The notes below the pieces were generated by a model. It did no database searches. It was given only the letters and a program-made list of their open reading frames with translations, and was not told where the DNA came from. A stretch of 64,000 bases of DNA from Cornus controversa (lineage: Eukaryota > Streptophyta > Magnoliopsida > Cornales > Cornaceae): positions 92,382,533 to 92,446,532 of the forward strand of contig CM048845.1 of the NCBI GenBank assembly GCA_026545225.1, given 5' to 3'. How positions within the stretch are numbered: the stretch's first letter is position 1; every line of letters begins with the position of its first letter. Below are positions 1 to 10,365 of the stretch, piece by piece. The position numbers and the translations under genes were made by a program.

Positions 1-100
1 TTTTATTTCACCAAACAATAACATTTTTTTGGAAGAACTTTTTAGATTTGGAAGCCCGTTTCAATCTCCAGGAAGCTCTCCCAAACAGGCCCTAGATCAG
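1..100. mobile_element. Possible transposon end at window edge
   Basis: The stretch ending CCAAACAGGCCCTAG (about 82-96) looks like the right terminus of plant hAT- or Mutator-like elements that begin GGGCCTGTTTGG. The left end would lie outside the window, so this cannot be confirmed. No coding sequence is visible. Confidence 0.25.
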
Positions 101-139
101 TGAATTCATTTCCATATACATAAATATACTAAATTTACA

Positions 140-236
140 AATATATATATATACACACACACACACACACGCACACACATATATATATATAGACACAAAC
201 ACATGTATAGAGACTCAAATAAATAAATATACATGT
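140..236. repeat. TA/CA microsatellite
   Basis: Runs of TA and CA dinucleotides alternate here. The following 237-499 is AT-rich with T-runs and no supportable gene. Confidence 0.8.
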
Positions 237-499
237 AGGGAGAGGATATTTGCATTCTCCTTTTCTACGATTATACTCTATTTATATATTTCTTTTTAAA
301 AAGACAAAAAAATCCTTAAATTCATTAATGTATCATTACTTATTTTATAATACAATAACTACCTTTTATACTATAAAATTTAACTTCTTTGCTACCTTTA
401 GTACACCGGTAAGAATATCATCTGTAGGTTTTTTTTTTTTTGGTTTTTGTTAAAAGAGAACTTTTTTCTTGGGTCTTTTTTTTTTCTTTTTTTTATTAT

Positions 500-970
500 A
501 TCGAAAGAGATAATTTATTCAATAAAGATAACATTTTTTTGGATCACGGAAAACAAAGATAATATTTGTTTTTTGTACTTTTTTGGGTCCTCTCAAAAGA
601 GATAATTTATTCAAATGAGATAAATTTTTTTTTTTTTGGATCTTGTCAAAAGAGATAATTTATTCAACAAAGATAAAAAAGATTTTTTGTTCCTCAAAGG
701 AGATAATTTATTCAACAAAGATAGATTTTGTTTTGGGTTATATCAAAAGAGATAATTTATTTAATAGAGATAAAAAAAAATATGTCTTTCTTTTCAGTTC
801 CCGTCAAAAGAGATAATTTATTCAATAAATATAACTTTTCTTTGGTGGTCTTGTTAAAGGAAATTATTTATTTAATATAGATAACCTCTTTTTTTGGCCC
901 TATAAAAAGAGAACTTTTTTTTGGATAATTTTTTTAAATCTGGTCAAAAGAGACCAAAAGATATTTTTGT
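500..970. repeat. Degenerate tandem array, about 8 units of 45-60 bp
   Basis: The core AAAAGAGATAATTTATTCAA recurs at roughly 505, 597, 648, 701, 746 and 809, and more degenerately near 855 and 905. Each core is followed by a variable T-rich spacer containing GGATC, GGGTC or GGTC. Unit length varies because the T-runs differ. No ORF spans the array. Confidence 0.8.
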
Positions 971-1145
971 TTGGATACAAAGAGTGAGATATCTGAAATG
1001 GTAGTTGCGTATTTATCTATATATTATATATTTTAGAATTTATATATAAATAAAATAATAGAATTTTGAAGTTATTAGTATTTATTTATATATTATATAT
1101 TTTTTACTTTATATATTATATATTTATATAGAACACTAGAACTTA

Positions 1146-1210
1146 GAATCTATTATTCTTCACTTATATATTATATTTTATATAATATATAAGTGAAGAA
1201 TAATAGGTTC
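1146..1210. repeat. AT-rich perfect hairpin
   Basis: The arm at about 1146-1175 is repeated in reverse complement at about 1181-1210 around a few bases, including TATTATTCTTCACTTATATA and its complement. It could be a small foldback element or cruciform. The flanks 971-1145 and 1211-1658 hold AT-rich DNA, some GAACCG/CGGTTC motifs and microsatellites, but no gene. Confidence 0.75.
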
Positions 1211-1658
1211 TAATATATTTTCTAACTGTTTCGATTTCGATTTCTTGACTTGGAATCAGAACCGAAACTGTAGTGAACGGTTCCAAAATTTTAAAACTGA
1301 ACTAGAACCGTAATGAACGATTTGGTTTGGTTCAGATACGATTCCGATTTCACCGATTCTTTGTGCACTCCTATGCGTGTGTGTATATATATATATGTGT
1401 GCGCGCACATGTTTTTATACTAATAGATTTTTCTCATGGAAGGAATTAAACAGAGTCACATCCCTTCATTCAGAATATTTCAGAACTACAAATACAAGAA
1501 TAACACACACAAACAGTACGGATATATATATATAGCCAGCTAGCGGAGAAAACTTATTTATATTAGTAATTCATAAGATTATAAACAACCCACAGAAAAC
1601 GGAAACAAACACTGAAACACACACATATTATATATGTTTATTACATATGTCAAAGGCG

Positions 1659-1986
1659 TTACGGTAGCCACTTACTAGAGAAAGGAAAAGCGATGACGGG
1701 AACGGCGAAGGAAGCCTCCGTAAAAATTATATTGTGGAAGCGTGCAATCGTGCCACCTGTTTCCACCATGTCTTTCACCAGCGACTCATAATACTTCTTG
1801 AGCTTTTTCATGAGCACGCATGAGTACTTCAATTTCAGCCATGGTGGTCGGACTCGCCGGAACAGCCTTACCCGAAAGAGTCCTCGGCGGGGCTTCTTCC
1901 CTCCCAGGCGGAGTATTGGCAATCTCCGCCTCCTTACCAGCATTTTCCGGCTGTTTATTAGGCTTTAGGTTAAAAGATATTGTGAT
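1659..1986 (-). pseudogene. Small plant-specific conserved protein, frameshifted
   Basis: The C-terminal part reads KKYYESLVKDMVETGG, then FTEASFAVPV, and stops at 1659-1661. It looks like a short uncharacterised plant family that I cannot name. The upstream part of the same protein is open in a different frame: it begins ITISFNLKPNKQPEN, continues Pro/Ala/Glu-rich, and reaches MAEIEVLMRAHEK. The two halves meet at an A5 run (T5 on the plus strand, 1804-1808). One base fewer there would join them at the point where one frame reads RAHEK and the other KKLKKYYE. In the C-terminal frame the upstream part is instead Arg-rich nonsense, as expected for a shifted Pro/Ala-rich region. A pyrimidine tract ending TTTCAG just before 1986 could be a splice acceptor, so a first exon may lie further right; no start codon is assigned. 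It could be a true pseudogene, a sequencing error, or an alternative allele. Confidence 0.55.
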
Positions 1987-2245
1987 CTGAAACCAGAGAG
2001 AAATAGAGAGAGAGAAAGAAAAAGAGAGAGATGGCCAAGTAATAAAGGAAGAGCATGGCGTTGCTTAAATGACTTGTGGAACTTGCTATCTAGATAAGTG
2101 TCTATTTATTTTTCATTTGGTCGGTCATTCACTCATTAATAATCTTTCTGTTTATTTGTTTAGAAATCTCAAAAACGTTTTTGCAAATGTCACTTTCCGA
2201 CCACTCACTTTATTTACTATTCCTTTTCTTTTTCCATACGCACTC

Positions 2246-2353
2246 ATTTCAAAAAATTGTTTGCAACAATAATTCATCTTATAGACTTAGAGGAGTGCTA
2301 TTTCAAAAAATTGTTTGCACCAATAATTCATCTTATAAACTCAGAGGAGTGCT
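2246..2353. repeat. Tandem duplication, 2 x 54 bp
   Basis: Copies at 2246-2299 and 2300-2353 differ at only a few bases (for example TTGCAACAATAATT versus TTGCACCAATAATT). No coding meaning is seen. Confidence 0.9.
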
Positions 2354-2371
2354 AAAAACAGTCGCTTAACT

Positions 2372-3217
2372 CTATGTTATATTTTGGACTATATCACACA
2401 ATCAAATTTATAAAAGTGAGCAAATTACCCTGCACATATTATTATTTTCTATGACCATTTTATCTTTTTCATTATTATAAAAAATAAAGAACAATAAAGT
2501 AAAGAAATATTTTTTATATTAAGTTTTTTTTTTTACCTTAATAAAAAAAATGAGTTATTTTTCGAAAAAAATTTCTGAAAAATGCACAATTACATAATAA
2601 AAATTTTCAGATTTTTTTTTATTTTTCAAAAAATTTTCCATTAGAAAGAAGGATTTTCTTATATCAAGTTTATTTTTCTACTTTAATAATAAAAAAAAGA
2701 GGAGTTTTTTTCCAGGAAAAAATTTTAGAAATATTTCTTAACAAAAAAGTTTTTTTTTTTTTTTCGAAAATTTTTTCTGCAACCTTTCCAATTAGAAATA
2801 GAGAGAATTAATGAAAATAAAAAAAATTCAAAAAAAAAAATTGGAAATTATTATTATTGTGCATATTTAGTATTTTTCCCGGAAACAATTTTCAGAATTT
2901 TTTTTCCGAAAAGAAAACTCCGTTTTTTTTTTATTAAGTTAAAGAAAAACTTAATATAAAAAACCCCTCTCTTTCTAATGTATAATTTACGGAAAACAAA
3001 AAAAAATTCAAAATTTTTTATTATGTAATTGTGTATTTTTATTTTTTCCCAAAAATTTATATTACTTAATATAAAAAAACTTCTCTTCTCTCAATTGTTT
3101 TTTATTTTTTATAATAATAGAAAGGGTAAAATGGTCGTAGAAAATGATAATATATGTAAGAGGGGGTAAATTGCTCACTTTTACAAATATGAGGGTGTGA
3201 TATGATCCAAAATATAA
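2372..3217. mobile_element. Foldback / long-TIR element
   Basis: The left arm (about 2372-2530, with TATGTTATATTTTGGACTAT and TTATAAAAGTGAGCAAATTA) returns in reverse complement at about 3060-3217, with scattered differences. The interior is T- and A-rich and also partly self-complementary. There are no ORFs of note. The layout suggests a nonautonomous foldback DNA element; the target duplication was not resolved. Confidence 0.6.
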
Positions 3218-3601
3218 CATATGTGATTTCTTGCACCTTTTGAAAAGCATAGGAAGTTTTTGGCCCTTTTGCCTACACAATAATTAATGCATGTGTTCCT
3301 ATTTTAATGAGACATTAAAAATATAATTTTTTAAGACACAATTGCCCTTTTTAACCATTTCGTCTCTCTCTTTCCTTAACTTTGAACGTATATTCAAACA
3401 ATAATTAATGCATGTTTTCTATTTTAATTTGATTTCTGTGCTTTTCTTTTTTCATCTGTGTATATATATAATAGATATAAATGAGTATATATTATAAAAA
3501 AATACTTTCTTTTCAATTCTTCCAATTATTTTTAGATGTCTATATATATATTTAAACTACTATTAAAAGTACAAACGGATTTTTTATTTTCAGTACACTA
3601 T

Positions 3602-4230
3602 TTTTTTATTTTTAAATTAAAAAAATAGAATTAACCAAGAAAACACTTTCCCAAGCAAAATCCTTTCTTTTTATTTCTAAATTCAAAAATAAAATTACCG
3701 AAACAAAACCCTTTTGCAAGCAAAACCCTTTCATTTTATTTCTAAATTTATAACTTGCAAAACCCTAAACACCTAAAATCACTCTTTCTCTCAGCTACAG
3801 CTTTTCATTATTTTTTTATTTCTAAATTTAAAAATAGAATTACCCAAGCAAAACCCTCAAAACCTTTTTTTTTTATTTCTAAATTTATAACCCGCAAAAC
3901 CCTAAATACCTAAAATCACTCTTCCACTTGACTACGACTCTTCTTTATTTTTTCATTTTTTACATTAAAAAAATAGAATTACCTAAGCAAAACATGTTTT
4001 TTTCATTTCTAAATTTATAACCTACAAAATCCTAAACACCTAAAATCACTCTTTCTCTCGGTTACGGCTCTCTATTATTTTTTTATTTTTAAATTAAAAA
4101 AATAGAATTACCTAAGCAAAACCTGTTCTCTTTTTTTTCTAAATTTATAACCCGCAAAACCCTAAATACCTAAAATCACTTTCTCTCGGTTACAACTCTC
4201 CATTATTTTTTTATTTTTAAATTAAAAATG
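3602..4230 (+). repeat. Expanded 5'-region tandem repeat in left Helitron
   Basis: A unit containing TAAATTAAAAAAATAGAATTA, then CCTAAGCAAAACC, AAATTTATAACCCGCAAAAC and CTAAAATCACTCTTTCTCTC, recurs about every 128-135 bp. Copies start near 3813, 3953, 4078 and 4206, with an irregular first copy near 3602. The right Helitron carries only one or two such units (about 21330-21510 in reverse), so the array grew, or was lost, after the copies separated. Confidence 0.75.
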
Positions 4231-4334
4231 GTTCTCATCTTCTTCTCGACTCTCATCAACATTGCTCTCAGCTCGCCTCTCCTCTTCCTCTCGGATCTCA
4301 TCAAAAATTATTCGATTCGGTTTTGTTTCAGCTT

Positions 4335-4705
4335 ACATGTGAGTTCTTTCTTTTTATCTTCTTAATGGTCATCTGATAAGTATGAACTAATTTTCAAAGT
4401 TGTTAAATTCTGCTTACATGTGAATTTTTTTCTTTTTATCTTCTTAATGGTCGTCTGATGAGTATGCACTGATTTTCAAAGTAGTTAAATTTGTGTTACT
4501 GCTCTTTGCCCTATGTTTTTAGAAGACAATGAAGTTATATATAATATGCATCCAAGTTCTTATTCTTCTTCATGCTTTTTTTTTTTTGTTCTTTTCAAAG
4601 TAGTTAAAGCCTATGTTTTTAGAAGACAATGAAGTTATATATAATATACATCCAAGTTCTTATTCTTCTTCATGTTTTTTTTTTCTTATTTTCAAAGTAG
4701 TTAAA
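4335..4705 (+). repeat. Two pairs of direct duplications in left Helitron
   Basis: The first pair, about 80 bp each (4335-4413 and 4414-4492), shares TTTTTATCTTCTTAATGGTC and TTTTCAAAGT-GTTAAAT. The second pair, about 100 bp each (4512-4608 and 4609-4705), shares ATGTTTTTAGAAGACAATGA. They sit between the promoter-like repeats and the RPA-like exons. No long ORF crosses them. Confidence 0.7.
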
Positions 4706-5339
4706 GTTGCATTACTGCTCTTTATCATTTGTTTTTGAATTTTTGAATTTGTGGCAAGACAATAAAGTTATACATAATATGCAACTCTTTGCCCTCTGTT
4801 TTCTGAATTCTTACCATTAAACTACAACCATAAGTATGAATATTAATATTTGTTTATTTATCTATCTTGGAAAGCTTTTGGTTTCATCTAATGTTGTGTC
4901 TAGCTCAGAATATTAATTCTAATAGAACATGATTGAATTTTATATGCATAATGCACTTAGAAATATATAATTGCAATTTCTTCTATTAATCCAAGAGACC
5001 AATTTAATGATCAATTATGTTTTGAGATTAGTTTAAATTAAACTAATTGTTTAGTTGATTAATACTAACATGAAAATTGAAAGAGTCAAAGCATTATGAT
5101 ATTCGTTGGTTATTTATTTCTTCTTACTTACATTAGGTTTTAATTATTTATTTTAGTTAAAGAATATCATGATGGTAGGATATGGTTGGTGAAAGCTAAT
5201 CCACTATCAATAGTTAAAAAAGCAAACAAAAAATAAACAAAAATCATAAATTTCTTTGTTCATGAAACCCATAATAATGTCTAATTAATGAGTATGTGTG
5301 TATTTGTACATATCAATAACATAATGTTCCAATAATTTA

Positions 5340-6205
5340 TTCTGCTTTGACATGTTTGAAAAAAATGTAAATGACAAAGGCATAGATGCTCTCATTTAAA
5401 GTTCAAAATATCAATTATTTGAAGAGGCTGAAAAACTTCTACTTGAAGAGATAATTGGAAAATCCACAATGGCATTCAAGGTGTTAAATTATTATTATTA
5501 TTATTTTTATATATTCATTTAATTTTTCTTTATTATATCATATGATTATAATTAATTCCTGTTAAAAAAAATATTTTGTCACTCAACGTGTAGAAAATAC
5601 ATTACTTTTTTGAAGCAAAAATTGTAGAGATTAAAAAAGCATCCAAACCATGATACAATGCATGTAAGCAATGCAAGAAGAAAGTTGAAGTACGAAAGGA
5701 TGGACTCTATTATACTAATTGCAAAACAAAAGACGCTAAATGCTTTCAAAAGTATTATTATATCTTTAAACATTCTATTTTGTTAAAAAAAAAATTACAA
5801 TATGACAAATATGTCATTCTTTATTTTTTAATTATCAATGAAATATACTCATTTATGCAGATTTATGATGCAATTTTGAGTTAAAGATATAACAAATAAT
5901 ACATATCTAACAATATTTGATGATTCTCAATCATTAGTAAATTGTTCACTAGATAAGTTTATAGAGTTAAAAAGTCAGTTAATTCTTTTTCTCTCATTCC
6001 TAAAATTTATGGATAAAACAATTCATTTGAAATGTATCAATATTACTAGAATAAATTTGTTCTTTTTATAGGACGATGATATGAATGAATTATACGACAA
6101 AGTGACAAGTTTCAATGAAAAATCGTTTCTTTTTATGATTAAGATAGACAACAGTAAAAATGATGTAGTAAAAAATAGTAGAAATATAAAAAAGACAAAG
6201 TGTTG
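5340..6205 (+). pseudogene. Helitron-borne RPA1-like gene remnant (left copy)
   Basis: Pieces of the DNA-binding C-terminal part of replication protein A large subunit are readable in order. An exon ends near 5480 (FEEAEKLLLEEIIGKSTMAF, then a GTGTTA donor). A zinc-ribbon exon at about 5640-5765 reads ACKQCKKKVEVRKDGL and TNCKTKDAKC. An OB-fold exon at about 5861-5975 follows a TTTATGCAG acceptor and reads like KDITNN-YLTIFDDSQSLVNC with breaks. A last exon from about 6073 (after TTTTTATAG) reads EKSFLFMIKIDNSKND and ends near 6205. The zinc ribbon has Tyr where the third Cys should be, and a TGA just upstream replaces an Arg codon kept in the other copy. RPA-like genes are known cargo of plant Helitrons. 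This copy cannot encode an intact protein. Confidence 0.65.
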
Positions 6206-6491
6206 AGAATTTCTAAAATAATAGAAATAGATTGTTTAAGAATAGTTAGAATTATACCTTTTGATTTCTTATAGTTTATAGTTGAGTCCTTCCATGTGAA
6301 TAATAGTTAACTTATAGTTTTATTTTTTTTCAATAAGTGAGTTTATATTACCATGGTTTTATAATAGAAATAGTTTCGGGTGTTTTAACTAATTTGTTTG
6401 GATGTCTTATAATAGTTTTGAATGTTTTGGGTGTTATAATAAAATTTTAACTAATTTTTTATCCACGTGCATCGCGTATGCTTAAAAATAG

Positions 6492-6810
6492 TATATATAT
6501 ATAAACACTACACATAGAGGGGAGAAAAGAAATTAAAAAAAGAAAGGAAAATAAAGTAGTTGTTTATATATATGCACTATACATACGCATATGGATGAGG
6601 AAGTGAGAAGGAAGGAAAAAAAAGAAAACAAACCGAAAAGAAGAAAGTCTTGAAAGAAAAAAGAAAAGGAAAAATAATTGAAAAAGAAAAAAGAAAAATA
6701 AAGTAATTGTTGATATATATACACTACACATACGAGAAAGGAAATAGTTGTTTATATATATATACACACACACACACACATTATATATGTATGTATGGCG
6801 TACTGAGTAG
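6492..6810. repeat. TA and GA/A-rich simple sequence
   Basis: Alternating TA microsatellites and A/G-rich tracts (GAAAGGAAAATAAAG-like, repeated several times) make up the stretch between the Helitron 3' end and the right inverted arm. ORFs here are low-complexity Phe/Tyr-rich and not credible. Confidence 0.8.
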
Positions 6811-6902
6811 AGGGGAGAAATGGTTAAAAGAGTAATTCTGTCTTAAAAATTTATACTTTTAGTGTCCTATTAGAATATGAAACATGCATTAATTGTTGTG
6901 TA

Positions 6903-7878
6903 ATTATAAATTTTTACTCACTCAAACAATTGTTTCTATCACTTTTTCTTAGACCAAATGCTTATTAAGCACTATGATCAAGTTCTTTTATACACTTGAG
7001 CATAACTTACTCGGACAAAAAAACACTTTGTTGTTAATTTTTTTTTCTCTAAGTTATGCGCATGTATCGCATTTTTTCTTTTGTAATTTATTTTTTTGGT
7101 AAATAAAATATAAATTAAAAAATACAATACACATTTACAAGTGGCATAGCAACGATCGGCCGGGAAGCCGACAGAAGCGGACAAGAAATGAAACAAAGTT
7201 AACAACACAACCAAGCAAGAAAAAACAAGTAGAGTACTATAGAACGAAGAGTAATCATGCATACCATGCATGTGGAGGACGTCTAGATCTGATTTTTTGG
7301 GATTTTCGTCCTCCATAATCTTTGGGGTTTTTTTTTTTTTTTTTTTTTAAAGTAAAACAAATTGTATATATGTGGGAAATATCTATAGAGTCCATGATCT
7401 GATTGGTCTTGGGCTGGACCGGCTCAAACTACCTCAAACAAACCTAATTAAAGGTGTTTGGTACAAAAGACAACACAAGTAAAGAGATAGCCCAAACAAA
7501 ATTAGGCCCAAACCATGCTGTCAAAATACCATTTGTAATGGCTACCTGACACTCACCCTTTCCTCGGTTGTATCCAAATACACTATCCCTCTGCTGAGAC
7601 CCATTTTGGATAGCATTAGAGATAGACAAGTCTAATCGTCCGGTGGACAATTAGAAAGACGATTGAAGATCCACTGCAGATGAGCTCTTCTTGCCGCGGA
7701 GAAACCTTCAATGACAAAACTTGAAGTCTACCGTACATACTTTTAGGCATTAATTTTAGAAAAAAGTGCATAAAAGCCTCCACTATATAGAAAATGTAGA
7801 AAGAGCCTGTGTTGTTTCTAAAACTCTTTATTTTTTTCAATTTGAACAATGAAATAACTCAAATATCTTTACTTTATA
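6903..7878. other. Intergenic, no supported gene
   Basis: One minus-strand ORF (6978-7316) starts MEDENPKKSDLDVLHMHG and has one hydrophobic stretch, but it degenerates into Lys-rich sequence and matches no family I know. A poly-T tract lies at about 7325-7349. Nothing else is recognised. Confidence 0.5.
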
Positions 7879-8311
7879 GGGGTAAATTACAGTGACACCC
7901 CCTGAGGTTTGGACTTGTTATACACGGAAACAAACTTTAATTATAACTATCATAAAGACTCCAAGTGACATTTTCGTCACTAACAGAGTTAAATTTAGTG
8001 TTAAATGTCACATATGCCCCCACTTTTTAAATTCATTTTAATCAAAATAATCAGATATTTAAAAAAATTAGAATGCCCCTAATGATTCCTGTCTAACACA
8101 ACTACTCTCTCCCCCTCCAAAGCGTCACTCTCTCTCTCTCTCTCTCTAGAACTTTCCAACAGATTCTCTCTCTAACCCTTTCAAATGATGAAACTCTAAT
8201 TCTCATCAACATCATCTCTCCCTATCTCTCTCCCCCTTTCTCCTGTCATTATTCCAACGATTGGCTTTGATCTCTCTATATATTATCTCCATATATATAT
8301 ATATATATATA

Positions 8312-8574
8312 AACAACCAATTCGAAGTGAGTGTGCAATTTCTTTGTGTTCAACTTTTGAGTTTGGGGTGTAATTAAATTGAATTTTTTTGTGATGTAAA
8401 TTGAAGATCAGCCCAATTGGGAACCCTCTCAGGTACCTTAACTACTCCATATATATAGATAACAACAACCAATTCGAAGTGAGTGTGCAATTTCTTTGTG
8501 TTCAACTTTTGAGTTTGGGATGTAATTAAATTGAATTTTTATGTGATGTAGATTGAAGATCAACCCAATTGGGG
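8312..8574. repeat. Direct duplication, 2 x about 111 bp, 152-bp spacing
   Basis: Copies at 8312-8422 and 8464-8574 share AACAACCAATTCGAAGTGAG and run to CCCAATTGGG with only a few differences. A short AT-rich spacer separates them. Confidence 0.9.
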
Positions 8575-8702
8575 ACTATGCAAAAAAGATAAGACTCTGC
8601 CCACTCAAAATTGTATGTATTACTTGTATTTTTTTAAAGAGAGAAAGAGATTACTGACAAATGGGAAAGTGTAAACCCGACTATCAACCAATTTAACATA
8701 TA

Positions 8703-8985
8703 CTCCCTCCGTCCCGTAATTCTAGTCCATTATTCCATTTTGGGATATCTTAAAATACATGTCCATTCCTAAAATGGATGTACTATCTTTTATATGATTT
8801 CTAAACTACCATTTTCAAACTCCACTATCCTAAAAGTTGGCCCCACCATATAATATTAATACTAACTTTTAAACAAAGACTAATGTGTAAATTCATTCAT
8901 TACCACTATAATAAAATACATTACAACTCCACTGCTATAAAAGTTGGATTCTCCAAACATCCCAAGAATTATGGGACAGAGGGAG
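8703..8985. mobile_element. Stowaway-like MITE
   Basis: It opens with CTCCCTCCGTCCCGTAATTC and closes with the matching inverted repeat GAATTATGGGACAGAGGGAG. It is flanked by TA on both sides (8701-8702 and 8986-8987). CTCCCTCCGT is the classic terminus of Stowaway (Tc1/mariner) MITEs. It is 283 bp with no ORF. It sits inside the larger TIR element at 7879-10364, so it inserted later. Confidence 0.9.
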
Positions 8986-9189
8986 TATATATGTGTAATT
9001 ACTCTGTGTGTATCTATATATATATATGTATATTTAGAGAGAGGAAGGCAATTAATTGTTGAAACCCAACTCCGGCAATGGGTGTAACTTTGACGACTCC
9101 AGCAACTGCAAGTAGGTTAACTCAGTTCAAAGGTTTTGGAGACCTCTGGCTTTATGCAATGTCAAAGATCCCCTTTAAGTATACTCTGT

Positions 9190-9860
9190 TGGTATTGATG
9201 ATCCAACACTTTCCATGCGTGCCCACATGGCATTATTTTAATCGTAATCTCACTTTTCCACAAAATCAAAGAGCTGTAACAATTGGGGTCCCCACCAATG
9301 GAGGGACCTCGAGCTATCTCATTTTGGAGGCGACGCGAGGACCATCAAAGAAGGCTCACGGACCCCTCTAAGGAAACAGCCTTCAAAGGCATTGGTGTCA
9401 AGTATTGGAGTCTCTACACTGTTAATTGGCCTGTTACATAGGAAGGAAGAACACCCGTGTAAAATGAGCGAACCTCTTTTGTCATACAATCTCGACCCTT
9501 GTTTTGTAGAGATTTACTATATCAAAACCTCGAGCGTTGATGGGAGAGATATCTTTGGCTATAAATAGAGGAAGAATTGAGAAAAGGGATCAGAAAAAGA
9601 CAGAAGAAACCTTTTAACATATAAAATATGAAATCCCCCCCCCCCAACTATTCTGAGAATCCATACAGAACCATGGACTTCTCTGTGACAGCTTGGACTC
9701 TCACTTGAATTTTTATTCTCTGTAACCATCACCATGGAAACTTTAACCTCAATTTTCAAAACCTACTACAAACATACTTAATCTATCACGTCTTTGTCAC
9801 ATTGGTTCACAGTTTTGATTCATGGTGATATAGTTGGTATGTAGTCTGTTGGTATCAATT
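9190..9860 (+). other. LTR-like fragment (weak)
   Basis: A good TATA box in context (GGCTATAAATAGAGGAAGAA at about 9557-9576) is followed by a purine-rich leader, as in LTR U3-R junctions. TGTTGGTAT motifs occur near 9188 and 9848. I see no confirmed second LTR, primer site or coding domain, so this could also be an unrelated promoter-like sequence. Confidence 0.2.
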
Positions 9861-10365
9861 CATATGCACTGGTAGTGCTGATCCAATAGGGACACATATT
9901 ATGGGTTCATTGAATGAAGGATGCAATCCTATTGTTTGACAAATGGTGGACTTTGAGGCTTGAACCAGGTTATAATGGTATGAGAATGACCAGAGGAAAA
10001 TTTGGTCAATTCAGTAATTGGTATATGAAAAAGGAGAATCTTGTGGAGAAAGACCCATTACCACCTTCTGTCATATATAGACAAAAGGTTATATAAAAAG
10101 ATAGAAAGAAGAGAGAGAAAGAAAAGAAAGAAGAGAGTTAGGGTATTTTGGTTTTTTTATGTAATTTTAAAGGTTAAATCGGTCATTTATCAAAGTCAAA
10201 GGAGATATAAGTCTTTTTGCATGATGTCAGAGCTGCCTATACGCGGTTTGAGGTTTCTCTGATAAACTGCGTAAAATGTTTGGATTTATAGTCACTATAA
10301 ACAAAGTTTTTCTATATGTGAAATAAGTTCAAACCATAAGGGGTGTGAGTATAATTTACCCAGTA

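Larger units (their letters stand above)
3539..6491 (+). mobile_element. Helitron, left copy, decayed ends
   Basis: This copy is homologous, in opposite orientation, to the better-preserved Helitron at 17604-21558. Shared parts are the 5' region (ACTATTAAAAGTACAAA followed by TTTCAG-ACACTATTTTT), the CTAAACACCTAAAATCACTC motif, the RPA-like exons, and the 3' end TTTTTTATC-ACGTGCA. Here the 3' hairpin and CTAG have decayed to ACGTGCATCGCG ... ATAGT, and the 5' TC is placed only approximately. It is about 1 kb shorter than the right copy. Confidence 0.7.
3274..6902. mobile_element. Older inverted-arm element surrounding the left Helitron
   Basis: About 95 bp at 3274-3368 (ACACAATAATTAATGCATG ... 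TTAACCATTTC) recurs inverted at 6811-6902 (GAAATGGTTAA ... CATGCATTAATTGTTGTG). Both arms point inward in the same way, as terminal inverted repeats would. Everything between them includes the Helitron at 3539-6491, so the simplest reading is a nonautonomous TIR element later split by the Helitron. A partial third copy of the arm end sits near 3397-3430. Confidence 0.5.
7879..10364. mobile_element. Long-TIR element, about 2.5 kb, nonautonomous
   Basis: The left end GGGTAAATTACAGTGACACC (from about 7880), continuing with GAGGTTTGGACTTGTTATAC, is matched in reverse complement by 10364 leftwards (GGGTAAATTATACTCACACC, then GGTTTGAACTTATTTCACAT). Similarity runs about 80-120 bp inward with substitutions. 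The interior has CT-rich repeats, a duplicated segment, an inserted Stowaway MITE and an LTR-like patch, but no transposase. Target duplication not resolved. Confidence 0.5.

Noticed and set aside
6978-7316. 112-residue minus-strand ORF with a hydrophobic stretch
   Set aside because: True ATG, but no known family, the C-terminal half is Lys/Tyr-rich AT noise, and it lies in repeat-rich DNA.
9078-9371. 97-residue plus-strand ORF beginning MGVTLTTPATASRLTQ
   Set aside because: No domain, and it lies inside a transposon-like region; probably chance.
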